Assembly: GCA_903918755.1 (NCBI GenBank)
Contig: CAIXFN010000056.1
Location: 1 to 64,000, forward strand
Length of the DNA stretch: 64,000 nt
From: an uncultured Pedosphaera sp.
GTDB lineage: Bacteria; Verrucomicrobiota; Verrucomicrobiia; Limisphaerales; Pedosphaeraceae
Direction: 5' to 3'
In this document: positions 41,632-51,574 of the stretch, piece by piece
Layout: the number at the start of each line of letters is the position of its first letter
Numbering within the stretch: position 1 is the first letter of the stretch
Program-made: the position numbers and the translations under genes
Notes under the pieces: generated by a model
Database searches by the model: none
What the model was told of the DNA's origin: nothing
The model's input: the letters and a program-made list of their open reading frames with translations, nothing else

Positions 41632-44585
41632 AAATCCTCCGGATCAAACTCACGAACCTCAATTCGCTGCGCGGCGCGCACGAGGTGGATTTTCAGGCGG
41701 CGCCGCTGGCCGGCGCGGGACTGTTCGCGATCACGGGTCCCACCGGCGCGGGCAAGTCCACCCTGCTGGACGCCATCACCCTGGCGCTGTATGGCCGGGC
41801 AGCGCGGTACGGCAGCACGCCGAGCCCAGAGGACATGATGAGCCGCCATTGCGGAGATTGTTCCGCGGAGGTCGAGTTCCGGATCCCGTCTGGAACCTAC
41901 CGGGCGGAATGGCAATTGCGGCGCGCCCACGGGAAGGCGGGCGGGAAGGTGCAGGGGGCGAAACGCTATGTTTACGATGCCCAGGGCAACACCCTGGCCC
42001 AGAACGTCCAGGAAACGGAGAGGCTGATTGAAGAATTGATCGGACTCGACTACGGCCGTTTTCTCCGGTCGGCCCTGCTGGCGCAGGGGGATTTTGCGCA
42101 GTTTTTGAAAGCGCGACCGGATGACCGCGCCGCGCTGTTGGAAAGCCTTACCGGCACGGCGATTTACTCCGAACTCGGGACCCTGGCGCACACGGAAGCC
42201 GGGCGGCGCGAGAACGAGTTGCGGACCCGGGAGGCCAGTCTGCAAAACATCCCGTTGTTGCCGGAGGAAGAACGCGCCCGACTGGCCGCGGCGATTCCCC
42301 CGGCGGAAGCGGCGATCGCGCAGGTCAAACTGGACTTGCAAGAGACGAGTGAACGCCTCCACCAAGCCGCCAACCTGGCTGCGGCGTTGGAGCAGGAACG
42401 CAAGGCGGTGAGCCAACAACAAATGCTGGCGGTTGAGCGCGCGGCCGCCGCGCCGGATTTGCAACGATTGGCCCAACATCGCCTCACCCTGCCCTTCCAG
42501 GACGATCTCGCCAAAGTGGAAGCCGCCAGCGCAGTGGTGAGCAGCGCCCGGCAACTTTTGGACCAAGCCCGACGCGAGGAGTTGGGCGCCCGGCACAACG
42601 CCCGGCTGGGTCAGGCCGGTTTCCTGCATAAATTGACGGAGGAAACCGCCAACACACAAAAAGCCCGCGCATTGGCCAGCGCGAAGATTCAACAGGCAAC
42701 GGAACGCAAAGCGTTGGCCGAGGCCTGGTTACAGGCACACGCGGCGGACGCCAGCCTGCCAGCCGGATTGCCGGACCTGGTGGCCCTGCTGGTGGGGTTG
42801 AAAGGCAGCCACCGGGACTTGGCCCGGGAATGGACACAACTCCGGTCTTTGGTGGCCGGGTTGGGCGAGGAAGACGGCGGGGGATGGCCGATGGTTGCGC
42901 CTGAGCTCGGTCTCAGCGAGTCTCAGGAACTACTGGAGACCCGGCTGGCCCGGGCCCGGGACAAGGTGCAAAAAGCCATCACGGCGCGGCAGGCAGCGGA
43001 GGCCGAATGGCGACTGCGGGAGGATCACCTCAAGCAAACACGACTGGTGGCGAGCCTGGAAGAACAGCGGGCAGATCTCCGCCCCGGGGAAGCCTGCCCG
43101 CTGTGCGGCGCATTGGAACACCCTTACACCAAAGGTGTTACGCTGACGTTCCCTTTCGAATCACTAGAGGCCCGCGTAACCGAGGCCAAGGCGAAGCACC
43201 GCCAATGCGATATTGCCGTCACCGAGCGGACGCAACTCCAGCGGGAGGTGGAAGCGGCAGCGAAGCGGTTCCTCCAAGTCCTGAACGACCATCGGCAGGC
43301 GGAACAGGCGGCGACCGGAAAGCTGGCGGAATTCGCGCTCGCCCGCCCGCCCGCCGGCACGGAAGACGCGCTCAAAACCAGTCTTCAGCAACGGGCAACC
43401 GAATATACCCGACAAGCCAATGCGGCCAGCCAGGCGGAACGGGATCAGGTCGCGGCGCAAGCAGAATTGGAACGGCACCTGGCGCTCCTCACCACCTTGA
43501 TGGAAAAGGTAACCGCCCTGGAAGCGGCCACGGAAGCGGAAGCGGGTGAGCCAACCGAAACTGAGCCGTTGCCTCCCCCACCCCGCTGGCCAAATCTGGC
43601 GGCGGCGGAAAACGAGTGGAATACCACCCGCGGCCGACTCACCACCGCCCGGGCAAACTTGGGGCACCGCCAGGCCGATGCCGAACGCGAAGTGCGGGTG
43701 TACGCGGAACACACCGCCCGACTGGCGGAAGCGCTGGTCGGTTCCACCTTCGCCAGCCTGGAAAGCATCAAGAGCGCCCGCCTGACGCGGTCGGAGGCCC
43801 AGCGACTCGAGGCCCGCGAAGCCGGTTTGCAGGAACGCCAGCAGCAAACCGCCGCCGAGCTAAAAGCCGCGCAAACCGCCATCAGCGAATGGCGGCAAAA
43901 AGCGGCGCCCGAAGCCGCCGCAGTGGAGGAATTGAAGTCCCGGCAAGCCGCCCTGCAGAGCCGCCACGACCAGACCATCCGCGACCTATCCACGTGGCGC
44001 AACCAACTGCAGCAGGACGAGGCCAATCGCCGCAAGGTCGCCGAGAAGCAGAAGGAATTGGAAAGCGAACGCCAGCGCCTCGTGGTCTGGACGCAATTGC
44101 GGGGACTGATCGGATCCCATGACGGGCGGACGTTCCGGCGTTACGCGCAAAGCGTCTCGCTCGACGTCCTGATTCACTACGCCAACCGCCAACTGCGCCG
44201 GCTGAATGATCGCTATCAACTGCGCCGCCGCCCGGGCGACGAACTGGAACTGGAGATTGCCGACCTCCACCAGGCGGGCGCCGTGCGGCCCATGGCCAGC
44301 CTCTCCGGGGGCGAAAGCTTTCTGGCCAGCCTCGCCCTCGCGTTGGGACTCTCGGATATTGCCGGTCGCAAGGTCCGCATCGAATCCCTGTTCATCGACG
44401 AAGGCTTCGGCACGCTGGATTCCGACACCCTGGACGTGGCGATCTCGGCCCTGGAAACGCTGCGGCAGGATAACAAGACGGTGGGCGTCATTTCCCACGT
44501 GGATTTGTTGAAAGAGCGCATCGCCACGCAGATCATCGTGGAAAAGCAATCCGGCGGCACCAGCACGGTGCGAGTGGTAAGTTAA
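41628..44585 (+). CDS. sbcC: DNA double-strand-break ATPase SbcC (Rad50-like)
   Basis: 985 residues. Walker A GPTGAGKSTLLDAIT lies near residue 37, the zinc hook CPLCG near 489-493, and the ABC signature LSGGESFLASLALAL near 892, followed by Walker B SLFIDEGFGTLD. The flanking arms (about 180-480 and 500-790) are Glu/Ala/Gln-rich coiled coils. Partner of SbcD, with which it is translationally coupled. The arms are short for the family (often over 1000 residues). Confidence 0.96.
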   Translation: MKILRIKLTNLNSLRGAHEVDFQAAPLAGAGLFAITGPTGAGKSTLLDAITLALYGRAARYGSTPSPEDMMSRHCGDCSAEVEFRIPSGTYRAEWQLRRAHGKAGGKVQGAKRYVYDAQGNTLAQNVQETERLIEELIGLDYGRFLRSALLAQGDFAQFLKARPDDRAALLESLTGTAIYSELGTLAHTEAGRRENELRTREASLQNIPLLPEEERARLAAAIPPAEAAIAQVKLDLQETSERLHQAANLAAALEQERKAVSQQQMLAVERAAAAPDLQRLAQHRLTLPFQDDLAKVEAASAVVSSARQLLDQARREELGARHNARLGQAGFLHKLTEETANTQKARALASAKIQQATERKALAEAWLQAHAADASLPAGLPDLVALLVGLKGSHRDLAREWTQLRSLVAGLGEEDGGGWPMVAPELGLSESQELLETRLARARDKVQKAITARQAAEAEWRLREDHLKQTRLVASLEEQRADLRPGEACPLCGALEHPYTKGVTLTFPFESLEARVTEAKAKHRQCDIAVTERTQLQREVEAAAKRFLQVLNDHRQAEQAATGKLAEFALARPPAGTEDALKTSLQQRATEYTRQANAASQAERDQVAAQAELERHLALLTTLMEKVTALEAATEAEAGEPTETEPLPPPPRWPNLAAAENEWNTTRGRLTTARANLGHRQADAEREVRVYAEHTARLAEALVGSTFASLESIKSARLTRSEAQRLEAREAGLQERQQQTAAELKAAQTAISEWRQKAAPEAAAVEELKSRQAALQSRHDQTIRDLSTWRNQLQQDEANRRKVAEKQKELESERQRLVVWTQLRGLIGSHDGRTFRRYAQSVSLDVLIHYANRQLRRLNDRYQLRRRPGDELELEIADLHQAGAVRPMASLSGGESFLASLALALGLSDIAGRKVRIESLFIDEGFGTLDSDTLDVAISALETLRQDNKTVGVISHVDLLKERIATQIIVEKQSGGTSTVRVVS

Positions 44586-44593
44586 GCCAGTCA

Positions 44594-44613
44594 GGGATGC
44601 CCGCGGACATCCC
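44594..44613. terminator. Hairpin between convergent sbcC and lepB
   Basis: GGGATG (44594-44599) pairs with CATCCC (44608-44613) around CCCGCGGA. It lies between the stops of two convergent genes, so it could end transcription from either side. No T run is visible, so it is weak as an intrinsic terminator. Confidence 0.4.
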
Positions 44614-44628
44614 GGCGCTCCGGCAAGT

Positions 44629-45183
44629 TTACCAGGCGATGAGGGCGACCGCATCGGCGCGGGGCGACCCGGGCCAGTGAACCCGCTGCACGACCTTGCC
44701 GACGATCTGATCCTTGGAAACGACCGCGAAAACCGACAGCCAGGCCGGCAGGCTCCGGTTGTCGCCGAGGATGGCAAAGCGGTCTTCCATCATGCGACCC
44801 GGCCCAATGCTGAGTTCCCCGGGCAGGATGGGATGGTCCTCCGGGAATTCCGTGCCGGCCAGGTACAGCCGCCCGAGTTTCACTTCGACCCATTCGCCCG
44901 GAAGAGCCACCACCCGTTTGACGATCAACTCGCCACGGACACGCGCCACGACCAAATCGCCGCGCCGGGGATCCGCGTGGCGATAGGCGGCCTTGTCCAC
45001 AAGCAGAAAATCGCCGGGCGCAAAGGTGGGCCACATGCTGTTACCGACCACCAGCGTGCCGAGGAATTGCAGTCGCAGCAGAAACACCGCGGCGCAAACG
45101 ATCAGGGCCCCCAGGCCAAACCGGCGGAACCGCCGCGAAGAGCGCGGGGGCGGGTCCGGCATCGGCGAGGTTTCCGGCGTCAT
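44629..45183 (-). CDS. lepB: Signal peptidase I
   Basis: 184 residues from the ATG at 45183, overlapping the upstream stop (ATGA). One N-terminal membrane segment (FGLGALIVCAAVFLLRL). Catalytic Ser49 in VGNSMWPTFAPGD and Lys89 in ELIVKRVVALPGEW, then GDNRSLPAW: the S26 Ser/Lys dyad and GDN motif. The extracytoplasmic insert is short. It removes signal peptides from exported proteins, relevant here because many neighbours carry them. Co-transcribed with a membrane protein of unknown role. Confidence 0.93.
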   Translation of the reverse strand: MTPETSPMPDPPPRSSRRFRRFGLGALIVCAAVFLLRLQFLGTLVVGNSMWPTFAPGDFLLVDKAAYRHADPRRGDLVVARVRGELIVKRVVALPGEWVEVKLGRLYLAGTEFPEDHPILPGELSIGPGRMMEDRFAILGDNRSLPAWLSVFAVVSKDQIVGKVVQRVHWPGSPRADAVALIAW

Positions 45184-45830
45184 AAAACCGCTTTCCCCGG
45201 GTTCCGGCCCGGCTCGTCCCAGCGGTGCAACACGGCCTGCACCCGATCCCGAGCTTCGGACCGGATGGGCATGGCGGAGAGATTCTGGAAGCCCTGAAGC
45301 AACTCCGGTTCCCGGGCCGTGCCCCGGGCAAACTTCCGGGCATCCTCCGCGAACCGGCCGATCAGGGAGTCCGTGGGATCCTCGTAAAGCACCTCCAGAT
45401 AAAGCTGCAGCCAGCGCTCCGATTGGCCATTTTTCTTCAAAAACCACAGGAGTTCTTCCTGTAACGGGAGCATTTCGGGGCCGCGCTGGAGTTGCGCGAT
45501 GGTGGCTTCCAGCTCACGAACGGCCTGGGCGGAATCCTCCGGGTGCTGGGCGATGTACCGCGTCCGGATGGAAAGGATGAAGGCCCGGCATTGCGCATCC
45601 AACAAGGCCCGGGTGTTTTCGATTTCGGAAAACGTCCGGGGAGCCAGAAGGTAATCAACCCCGGAGGAACGCGGCCCGGCAGAGGCGAGCCAACCGCCTC
45701 CCTGGCGGACTCCCGCCGCATAACCCAGCGCACCAGCCAGTAGCAGAGCAAGTCCGACGCCGGGGGTCAACCGGCGGCTCAGGCGATGGACCAGGCCGGC
45801 TCCGACCCGCTGAACTGTTTTCACAATCAT
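45180..45830 (-). CDS. Hypothetical membrane-anchored protein, upstream of lepB
   Basis: 216 residues. One N-terminal membrane segment (GVGLALLLAGALGYAAGV) followed by a helical domain with ENTRALLDAQCRAFILSIR and LEATIAQLQRGPEM. No family recognised. It is the first gene of a two-gene unit with lepB, with a 4-base overlap, so a link to protein export is inferred. Divergent from the ABC permease pair. Confidence 0.65.
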   Translation of the reverse strand: MIVKTVQRVGAGLVHRLSRRLTPGVGLALLLAGALGYAAGVRQGGGWLASAGPRSSGVDYLLAPRTFSEIENTRALLDAQCRAFILSIRTRYIAQHPEDSAQAVRELEATIAQLQRGPEMLPLQEELLWFLKKNGQSERWLQLYLEVLYEDPTDSLIGRFAEDARKFARGTAREPELLQGFQNLSAMPIRSEARDRVQAVLHRWDEPGRNPGKAVL

Positions 45831-46033
45831 CCCGGAAGATTAGCACAGAACCGGGAAAAATCACCTTGGTTGGGTCAAATCGGTGGCAAAACGGGATGGG
45901 AAGCGGCGGACGGGGGATGGGAGCGGGACGATTACCGCGCCCCGGAAGGCCCCCGGAGGGATTGCGGGCAGAGCGTTGAATCCGGTTGCAAAACCAGTTG
46001 CTCCGGTTACCCTTGCCGGCCATTGGATGACGC

Positions 46034-47179
46034 ATGACCATCGGTAGTTTTGTGCTGAAAAACGCGCTGCGCAACAAGCGCCGGTTTACACTCTCAGTTT
46101 TGAGCGTGGCCATGAGCCTTTTTCTGCTCGTCACGCTCCTGGTCACCCTGCGGGAGCTGACCAATCCGCCGGAAGATCTTGGAGCCGCCCTGCGCGTGGT
46201 GGTGCGCAGCCGCATCTCGATTGCGAACCTGCTGCCCGCGCGCCAGCGAACGGTGATCGAGCATATCGCCGGGGTGGAGGCGGTTTCGCCCTTCACCTGG
46301 TTCGGCGGCCAGTTCAAAAACGAGGACTCGATGACCTTCGCCCAATTCGCGATCGAGCCCAGCCTGATGCAGACGATTTTTGGCGAGGCAAAATTGCCGG
46401 CAGACCAACTGGCGGCGTTCATTGCGGACCGGCGGTCGTGCATCGTCGGCAAGATCACGGCGGACAAATATGGCCTGAAGATCGGTCAACTGATGTCGCT
46501 GGAAAGCTCCTTTTACCCCAATCCCATTGAATTGAAGGTGGCGGGGATTTATGCCGGGTCCATGGACGATCGCAACGTGCTCTTCCACCACAAATATCTC
46601 GATGAAGCGTCGGGCGATTTGGGGCAGGTCGGCACGTGGTGGGTGAAAGTGCGGACGGCGGAGGACATGCCGCAAGTGATCTCAGCCATCAACCAAACCT
46701 TTGCGAACACCTCGGCGGAGGTGCGGGCGGAGACCGAGCGGGCGTTTCAGCTGAGCTTTGTCTCCATGTTTGGCAACGTGAAATTCCTGGTCAGCGTGAT
46801 CTGCTCGGTGGTGGTATTCGCGTTATTGCTGGTGACCGCCAGCACGATGAGCATGGCGATCCGCGAACGATTCCGGGAACTGGCGGTGCTGAAAGCACTG
46901 GGTTTCCGCCGCCGGGAATTGGCCGCCTTCATCCTGGCGGAAAGCTTCGGCCTGGCGATGCTGGGGGCGCTGGTGGGCATCGGTTCCGCCTATGCCCTGT
47001 TCACCTTCGCGGACATCCCCAAAATGACCAACAGCTTTTTCGTGAGCCTGGAAGTGACGCCGCGCATCATGGGCCTGGCGGCTTTGGTTGCCGCGTGCCT
47101 GGGCGTGATCGCGAGCATCGCCCCGGCGGTGGCGGTGGCCCGCACCACGGTGGTGCAGGGCTTGAAAACTCTGGATTAA
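46034..47179 (+). CDS. ABC transporter permease (FtsX/MacB type), first of a pair
   Basis: 381 residues. One N-terminal membrane segment (RFTLSVLSVAMSLFLLVTLL), a large extracytoplasmic MacB-type domain about 45-255, and three C-terminal membrane segments (VSVICSVVVFALLLVTAS, LAMLGALVGIGSAYALF, LAALVAACLGVIASIAP) with the FtsX motif RFRELAVLKALGFRRRE. This type of protein couples an ABC ATPase to periplasmic lipoprotein or efflux functions. No ATPase or fusion protein gene is adjacent in this window. Confidence 0.92.
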   Translation: MTIGSFVLKNALRNKRRFTLSVLSVAMSLFLLVTLLVTLRELTNPPEDLGAALRVVVRSRISIANLLPARQRTVIEHIAGVEAVSPFTWFGGQFKNEDSMTFAQFAIEPSLMQTIFGEAKLPADQLAAFIADRRSCIVGKITADKYGLKIGQLMSLESSFYPNPIELKVAGIYAGSMDDRNVLFHHKYLDEASGDLGQVGTWWVKVRTAEDMPQVISAINQTFANTSAEVRAETERAFQLSFVSMFGNVKFLVSVICSVVVFALLLVTASTMSMAIRERFRELAVLKALGFRRRELAAFILAESFGLAMLGALVGIGSAYALFTFADIPKMTNSFFVSLEVTPRIMGLAALVAACLGVIASIAPAVAVARTTVVQGLKTLD

Positions 47180-47194
47180 AACCAACCCAGCGCC

Positions 47195-48370
47195 ATGGCT
47201 CTTCCGCTCAATTATAATATCCGCAACGTGTTAATCCGCTGGCGCGCCACGCTGGCCACGGTAATCGGCGTGGCGCTGGTGGTGTCCGTCTACGTTTCCC
47301 TGCAAGCGATGGCGGCGGGTTTGGAAAAGACCAGTGCCAACACCGGTGATCCCCGGAACATCCTGATCGTCCGCAAGGGTTCGACGGCGGAATCGAGCAG
47401 CCAGGTGACGCGCGAACAATTCCAGATCATCCCCTATTTGCCGGGCATCGCCCGTTCCGCCCGGGACCAACCCCTAGTCTCGGCCGACGTGATCGTGCTG
47501 GTCACCGTGCCGCGGCGGGAGAATGGCGGCGAAGCGAATGTGATCCTGCGAGGGGTGTCGCCGGCCGGCGCGGAGCTGCGGCCACAAGTGACCCTCATCG
47601 CCGGGCGCTGGTTTACGCCGGGGAAACGGGAGGTGGTGGTGAGTCAACGCCTGTCCAAAAGGTTTGCCAATTTTGGCCTGGGGGACAAATTTACGAGCGC
47701 GGGCAAGACCTTAACGATCGTGGGGGTCCTGGAAGGGGGCAACAGCGCCTTCGATTCGGAGGTCTGGCTGGACGCCGACGAATGCCGCGCATTGTTCGAC
47801 CGGGAAAATTATTCCAGCGTGCTGGTCCGCACGGAAAACCCCGAGGCGGCCAAAACCCTGATGGCGCGGGTGGAGGCGGACAAGCGGCTGCCCTTGCGAG
47901 CACTGCCCGAAGTGGAGTATTACGCGGCGCAAACCAAGACGGCCATGCCGTTCAAATTCCTGGCCTCGGCCCTGGCCATCATGATGTCGGTGGGCGCGGT
48001 CTTTGCCGCGATGAACACCATGTATGCCAGTGTGGGCGCCCGCACCCGCGAGATCGGCACCCTGCGGGTGCTGGGTTTCCGGCGCCGCGCCATCCTGACC
48101 AGCTTTCTCATCGAAGGCGCCTTCCTTTCGCTGATCGGCGGGTTGCTGGGCTGCCTGATCGCCGCGGGCATCTACATCCTCATCCGGGATCATCCGATCG
48201 GCACCATGAGCTTTGACAGCTTCAGTGAAACGGTCTTCCAGTTCCGGATCACCCCGTGGCTGGCGGTGAAGGGACTGATTTTCTCGGTGCTGCTCGGGAT
48301 TTTCGGCAGCCTGCTGCCCGCGTTGCGCGCCGCGCGATTGCCGGTAATTGGCGCGCTGAAATCGTTGTAA
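47195..48370 (+). CDS. ABC transporter permease (FtsX/MacB type), second of a pair
   Basis: 391 residues, same layout as its neighbour: N-terminal membrane segment (TLATVIGVALVVSVYVSL), periplasmic domain with LRGVSPAGAELRPQV and a WFTPGKREVVVSQRL segment, then three C-terminal helices and the motif RTREIGTLRVLGFRRRA. Starts 15 bases after the first permease. The two probably form the membrane heterodimer of one transporter whose ATPase lies elsewhere. Ends 3 bases before the convergent E2 gene. Confidence 0.92.
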   Translation: MALPLNYNIRNVLIRWRATLATVIGVALVVSVYVSLQAMAAGLEKTSANTGDPRNILIVRKGSTAESSSQVTREQFQIIPYLPGIARSARDQPLVSADVIVLVTVPRRENGGEANVILRGVSPAGAELRPQVTLIAGRWFTPGKREVVVSQRLSKRFANFGLGDKFTSAGKTLTIVGVLEGGNSAFDSEVWLDADECRALFDRENYSSVLVRTENPEAAKTLMARVEADKRLPLRALPEVEYYAAQTKTAMPFKFLASALAIMMSVGAVFAAMNTMYASVGARTREIGTLRVLGFRRRAILTSFLIEGAFLSLIGGLLGCLIAAGIYILIRDHPIGTMSFDSFSETVFQFRITPWLAVKGLIFSVLLGIFGSLLPALRAARLPVIGALKSL

Positions 48371-48373
48371 ACG

Positions 48374-49570
48374 CTATAATTTGCCGGGTTCCGTCAGCAA
48401 GTTGGCTATGCGGGCCAGCAGCCGCCCCGCCCCGCCGCCGTCCAGCACCCGGTGATCAAAACTCAGCGTGAGGTTTGCTTCCATCACGGGGAGAAATTGT
48501 TTTTGGGCGGCATCCCAACTGGGAACCAAGCGACCGGCCCCCATGCCCAACACGAGGGTTTGTTCGGGCAAGGGTATGGGAGTGGCCCAGGTGAGGCCGA
48601 AAGTACCAAAGTTGGTGACGGTGGCAATGGAGCCACCAGTGGCATCCGGCGGCAGGCGCCGCTGGCGGGCCAAATCCACCAACTCATTGTAGCGTCCGAC
48701 CATTTCCGCCAGGGTGCGGCGGTCCGCGTTGCGAATCACGGGGACCAGCACGCCATCGTCCGCCTCCACGGCGAAGCCAAGATCAATGGCGGAAGGATGG
48801 ACGATCTTGCTGCCGATGAGGCGGCCGGCGGGCGCGCTGTTTTCAGCGAGGGCGAGGGCGAGAGCGCGCAAGGCATAAAGGGCCGGGCCGGGTTTCGGCT
48901 GGCTGGCTTTGCGATGAGCCAGCAAGGGATCCAGGCAGACCGGGATGGCCACGGTGGCGAGCGGACGCGTCCAACTCCGCCGCATCGCATCCGCGACGGC
49001 CACGCGCATGCTGGAGGCCTGGGTCAGTTTGTTTTTCTCCAGGTTGGCGAGGAACTGCTCGAAATCCTGGATCGTCAGGCGGCCGGCGGCGCCGCTCCCC
49101 GCGATCCCGGCCAGGTCGGCCGCGTGCAGTCCCAATTCCGCCATGCGCGCCTTCATCCGCGGAGACATGTAGCTGGCCCCGGAAGCGTTGGCGGGTACGG
49201 GCAAGCCGCGAACGGTGGGTTCCACCCCGCGCTGCCAGCCTTCGGGCGTGGATTTGCAAACGGGTTCGAGCTCGCCCCGGACGGGTTCGGGCGGATGCTC
49301 GTCAATTCCCAAACGCTCGGCTTCGCCGGCACTGGCCTCAAGGTAGCCAAGCACCGCACCGACGGGATAACTTTCATTCAGACTCACCCGCAGACTGAGC
49401 AAGCGGCCGTTACAGGGTGAGGCCACGGCCATGGTGGCCTTGTTGGTTTCCACCTCCAGCACGTCCTGGTCCGCGTCGATGTCGGCCCCCGGGGTGACCA
49501 GGATTTTCACGACGGTGGCTTCGGCGATGGATTCGCCCAACTGGGGCATGATAATGGGAATCTGGGGCAT
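48374..49570 (-). CDS. Dihydrolipoamide acyltransferase (E2) of a 2-oxoacid dehydrogenase complex
   Basis: 398 residues. Lipoyl domain 1-80 with Lys in VETNKATMAVASP. A peripheral-subunit-binding domain lies about 135-175 (SYMSPRMKARMAELGLHAAD, then GSGAAGRLTIQDF). The catalytic domain ends in LSFDHRVLDGGGAGRLL, containing the HxxxD active site. It transfers acyl groups from lipoamide to CoA. Last gene of an E1alpha-E1beta-E2 operon; no E3 (lipoamide dehydrogenase) is present. Whether pyruvate, branched-chain or another 2-oxoacid is used cannot be read. Confidence 0.94.
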   Translation of the reverse strand: MPQIPIIMPQLGESIAEATVVKILVTPGADIDADQDVLEVETNKATMAVASPCNGRLLSLRVSLNESYPVGAVLGYLEASAGEAERLGIDEHPPEPVRGELEPVCKSTPEGWQRGVEPTVRGLPVPANASGASYMSPRMKARMAELGLHAADLAGIAGSGAAGRLTIQDFEQFLANLEKNKLTQASSMRVAVADAMRRSWTRPLATVAIPVCLDPLLAHRKASQPKPGPALYALRALALALAENSAPAGRLIGSKIVHPSAIDLGFAVEADDGVLVPVIRNADRRTLAEMVGRYNELVDLARQRRLPPDATGGSIATVTNFGTFGLTWATPIPLPEQTLVLGMGAGRLVPSWDAAQKQFLPVMEANLTLSFDHRVLDGGGAGRLLARIANLLTEPGKL

Positions 49571-49577
49571 AGGAGAA

Positions 49578-50543
49578 TCAGAGCCGCAAGAGGTTGCGCG
49601 CGGCCACGGCGATGCTTCGCGCGGTGGGCCGGTGGGCGGCCCAAAGGGTCGGATGATAGGGTACCGGGGTATCTTTGGCGTTTAACCGCTGGGGCGGCGC
49701 ATCGAGCAGGTCAAATCCCTCGGTGGCCACCCGCGCGAGCACTTCGGCAGTCACCCCCCCATAAGGCCAAGCCTCCCCGACACAGAGGAGCCGGCCGGTG
49801 CGGGCCACGGAGGCCATGATGGTATCCGTATCGAGCGGCTTGACAGTCCGCAAGTCCACGACTTCGATCTCCACCCGCTCGGCGGCCAATTCCTCCGCCG
49901 CGGCGAGCGCTTCATGCACCATCGCGCTATACGCCACGATCGTCATGTCCCGACCGGGGCGGGCAATCCTGGCCTTGCCGGTGGGCATGGCTTCGGTGGG
50001 GAGTTTTTCCGCCTTCAGGTGGTAGTAAAGGAACTTGTGTTCGAAGAAGATCACGGGGTCGTCGATGGCCACCGCATCGAGCAGCATACTGTAGGCATCC
50101 TCGACCGTCGCCGGGGTCATCACCACCACCCCCGGGAAGTGGGCGTAAATGGCTTCCAAACTCTGGCTGTGAAAGGGACCGCCACCGGAGGTGCCGCCGC
50201 CCGGCAACCGGATGGTAATCGGACACGGGACATTGGTCCGCCAGTGATAGGCACCCGCATGATTGACAATCTGGTTGAACCCGATGGTCGAAAAATCGGC
50301 AAACTGCATTTCCACAATCGGGCGCATGCCCGCAACGGCGGCGCCGATGGCGGCGCCGACGATGGCATCCTCACTGATCGGGGCATCCAGCACCCGGCCG
50401 GGGAATTCCTGGGAGAGGTTTTTGGTGGCTTTGAAAGCACCGCCAAAAGCGCCCACATCCTGGCCGTAGATGAACACGCGGGGGTCATCGGCCAGCGCCT
50501 TCCCCTGCGCGGCCCGGATGGCTTCGAGATAGGTAATGCTCAT
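49578..50543 (-). CDS. 2-oxoacid dehydrogenase E1 component, beta subunit
   Basis: 321 residues from the ATG at 50543; a longer frame would extend into the E1alpha gene. It carries the transketolase-type pyrimidine-binding fold: YGQDVGAFGGAFKATKNL, VLDAPISEDAIVGAAIG, FADFSTIGFNQIVNHAG, and the C-terminal swivelling domain CVGEAWPYGGVTAEVLARV. It forms the thiamine-diphosphate site together with E1alpha. Starts inside the upstream stop (ATGA) and ends 8 bases before E2. Confidence 0.94.
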   Translation of the reverse strand: MSITYLEAIRAAQGKALADDPRVFIYGQDVGAFGGAFKATKNLSQEFPGRVLDAPISEDAIVGAAIGAAVAGMRPIVEMQFADFSTIGFNQIVNHAGAYHWRTNVPCPITIRLPGGGTSGGGPFHSQSLEAIYAHFPGVVVMTPATVEDAYSMLLDAVAIDDPVIFFEHKFLYYHLKAEKLPTEAMPTGKARIARPGRDMTIVAYSAMVHEALAAAEELAAERVEIEVVDLRTVKPLDTDTIMASVARTGRLLCVGEAWPYGGVTAEVLARVATEGFDLLDAPPQRLNAKDTPVPYHPTLWAAHRPTARSIAVAARNLLRL

Positions 50544-51574
50544 GCCCCGTGATATCCCTCGCTCAGATGCCGGGAAGCCAGCGCACACCAATCCTCGGCA
50601 TAAGGATCGGGTCCCGGCTCCCGCTGCACCTGGGCCACTGCCTCCTCGACCTTCTGGACACACTCAGCCCGCCAGAGCTCCACCTCGCGGGGCGACATCC
50701 AACCGGCAGCCAAAACCCGTTCCTCGGCAAGGCGGAGGCAATCGCGGGCAAACGGGGCGGATTTGAGGGCTGGATCGATGTAGGAGGCGTCATCATGCTC
50801 CCCGTGACCGCACAAGCGCAGGAGGCGGGCGACCACAAGTTGGGGGCCTTCGCCCCGCCGGGCTCGCGCCACGGCATCACCGACCACCGTCAGACAGGCT
50901 TCCAAATCGTTCCCTTCCAAGGAATGACCACGCACCCCGTAACCGATGGCCTTGTCCACGAGGGAATGACAGGCAAACTGACGCGAGGACGGGGTCGAGT
51001 AGGCATATTGATTGTTGGCAATCACCAGCACCAGCGGCAACTGCTCGACGGCGGCCTGGTTCAGGGCTTCATGAAAAGCGCCAGTGGAGGTACCGCCCTC
51101 CCCCAGGCAAGTGGCTCCCACGGTCTCCCGAATGCCCTTGAAGCGGTGCCCCAACAGCACTCCGTTCACGACAGGGACCATCGCCCCCAGGTGGCTCAAC
51201 ATGGGCAGGAGTCCCGTGAGGGGACGACCGCGGTGGACATTGCCGTCCCGGGCGCGCATGGGGCCAAGGACCGATCCCAAATAGGTCCGAACGGCATCCA
51301 GAATACTTTCCCCAAAAGCCAAACGGCCGGCACCATCGCGGATCAAAGGCGCGAAAACATCACCCGGCCGCAAGGCCAGGCCGACCGAAACGCTCAAGGC
51401 CTCCTGGCCACGCCCCAGGTACACGCCGCCGTGGATCTTCCCGCCCCGATAAAGGCTGGCGAACTTGTCGTCCAGAACCCGCGCCAGCAACATGCCCCGG
51501 AAAGCTTTGATATACTCGGCGCGGAGGGGGGCGTCTTCGACGGGCACGCTCCGCTCCACAACAGATTGAACCAT
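50540..51574 (-). CDS. 2-oxoacid dehydrogenase E1 component, alpha subunit
   Basis: 344 residues. It has the thiamine-diphosphate motif as GEGGTSTGAFHEALNQAAV followed by LVLVIANNQYAYST, where the common GDG reads GEG, as in many members. GRGQEALSVSVGLAL and RCGHGEHDDASY-type loops (here LCGHGEHDDASYID) are also present. Decarboxylates the 2-oxoacid and reductively acylates lipoyl-E2 with the beta subunit. First gene of the operon. Confidence 0.93.
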   Translation of the reverse strand: MVQSVVERSVPVEDAPLRAEYIKAFRGMLLARVLDDKFASLYRGGKIHGGVYLGRGQEALSVSVGLALRPGDVFAPLIRDGAGRLAFGESILDAVRTYLGSVLGPMRARDGNVHRGRPLTGLLPMLSHLGAMVPVVNGVLLGHRFKGIRETVGATCLGEGGTSTGAFHEALNQAAVEQLPLVLVIANNQYAYSTPSSRQFACHSLVDKAIGYGVRGHSLEGNDLEACLTVVGDAVARARRGEGPQLVVARLLRLCGHGEHDDASYIDPALKSAPFARDCLRLAEERVLAAGWMSPREVELWRAECVQKVEEAVAQVQREPGPDPYAEDWCALASRHLSEGYHGA

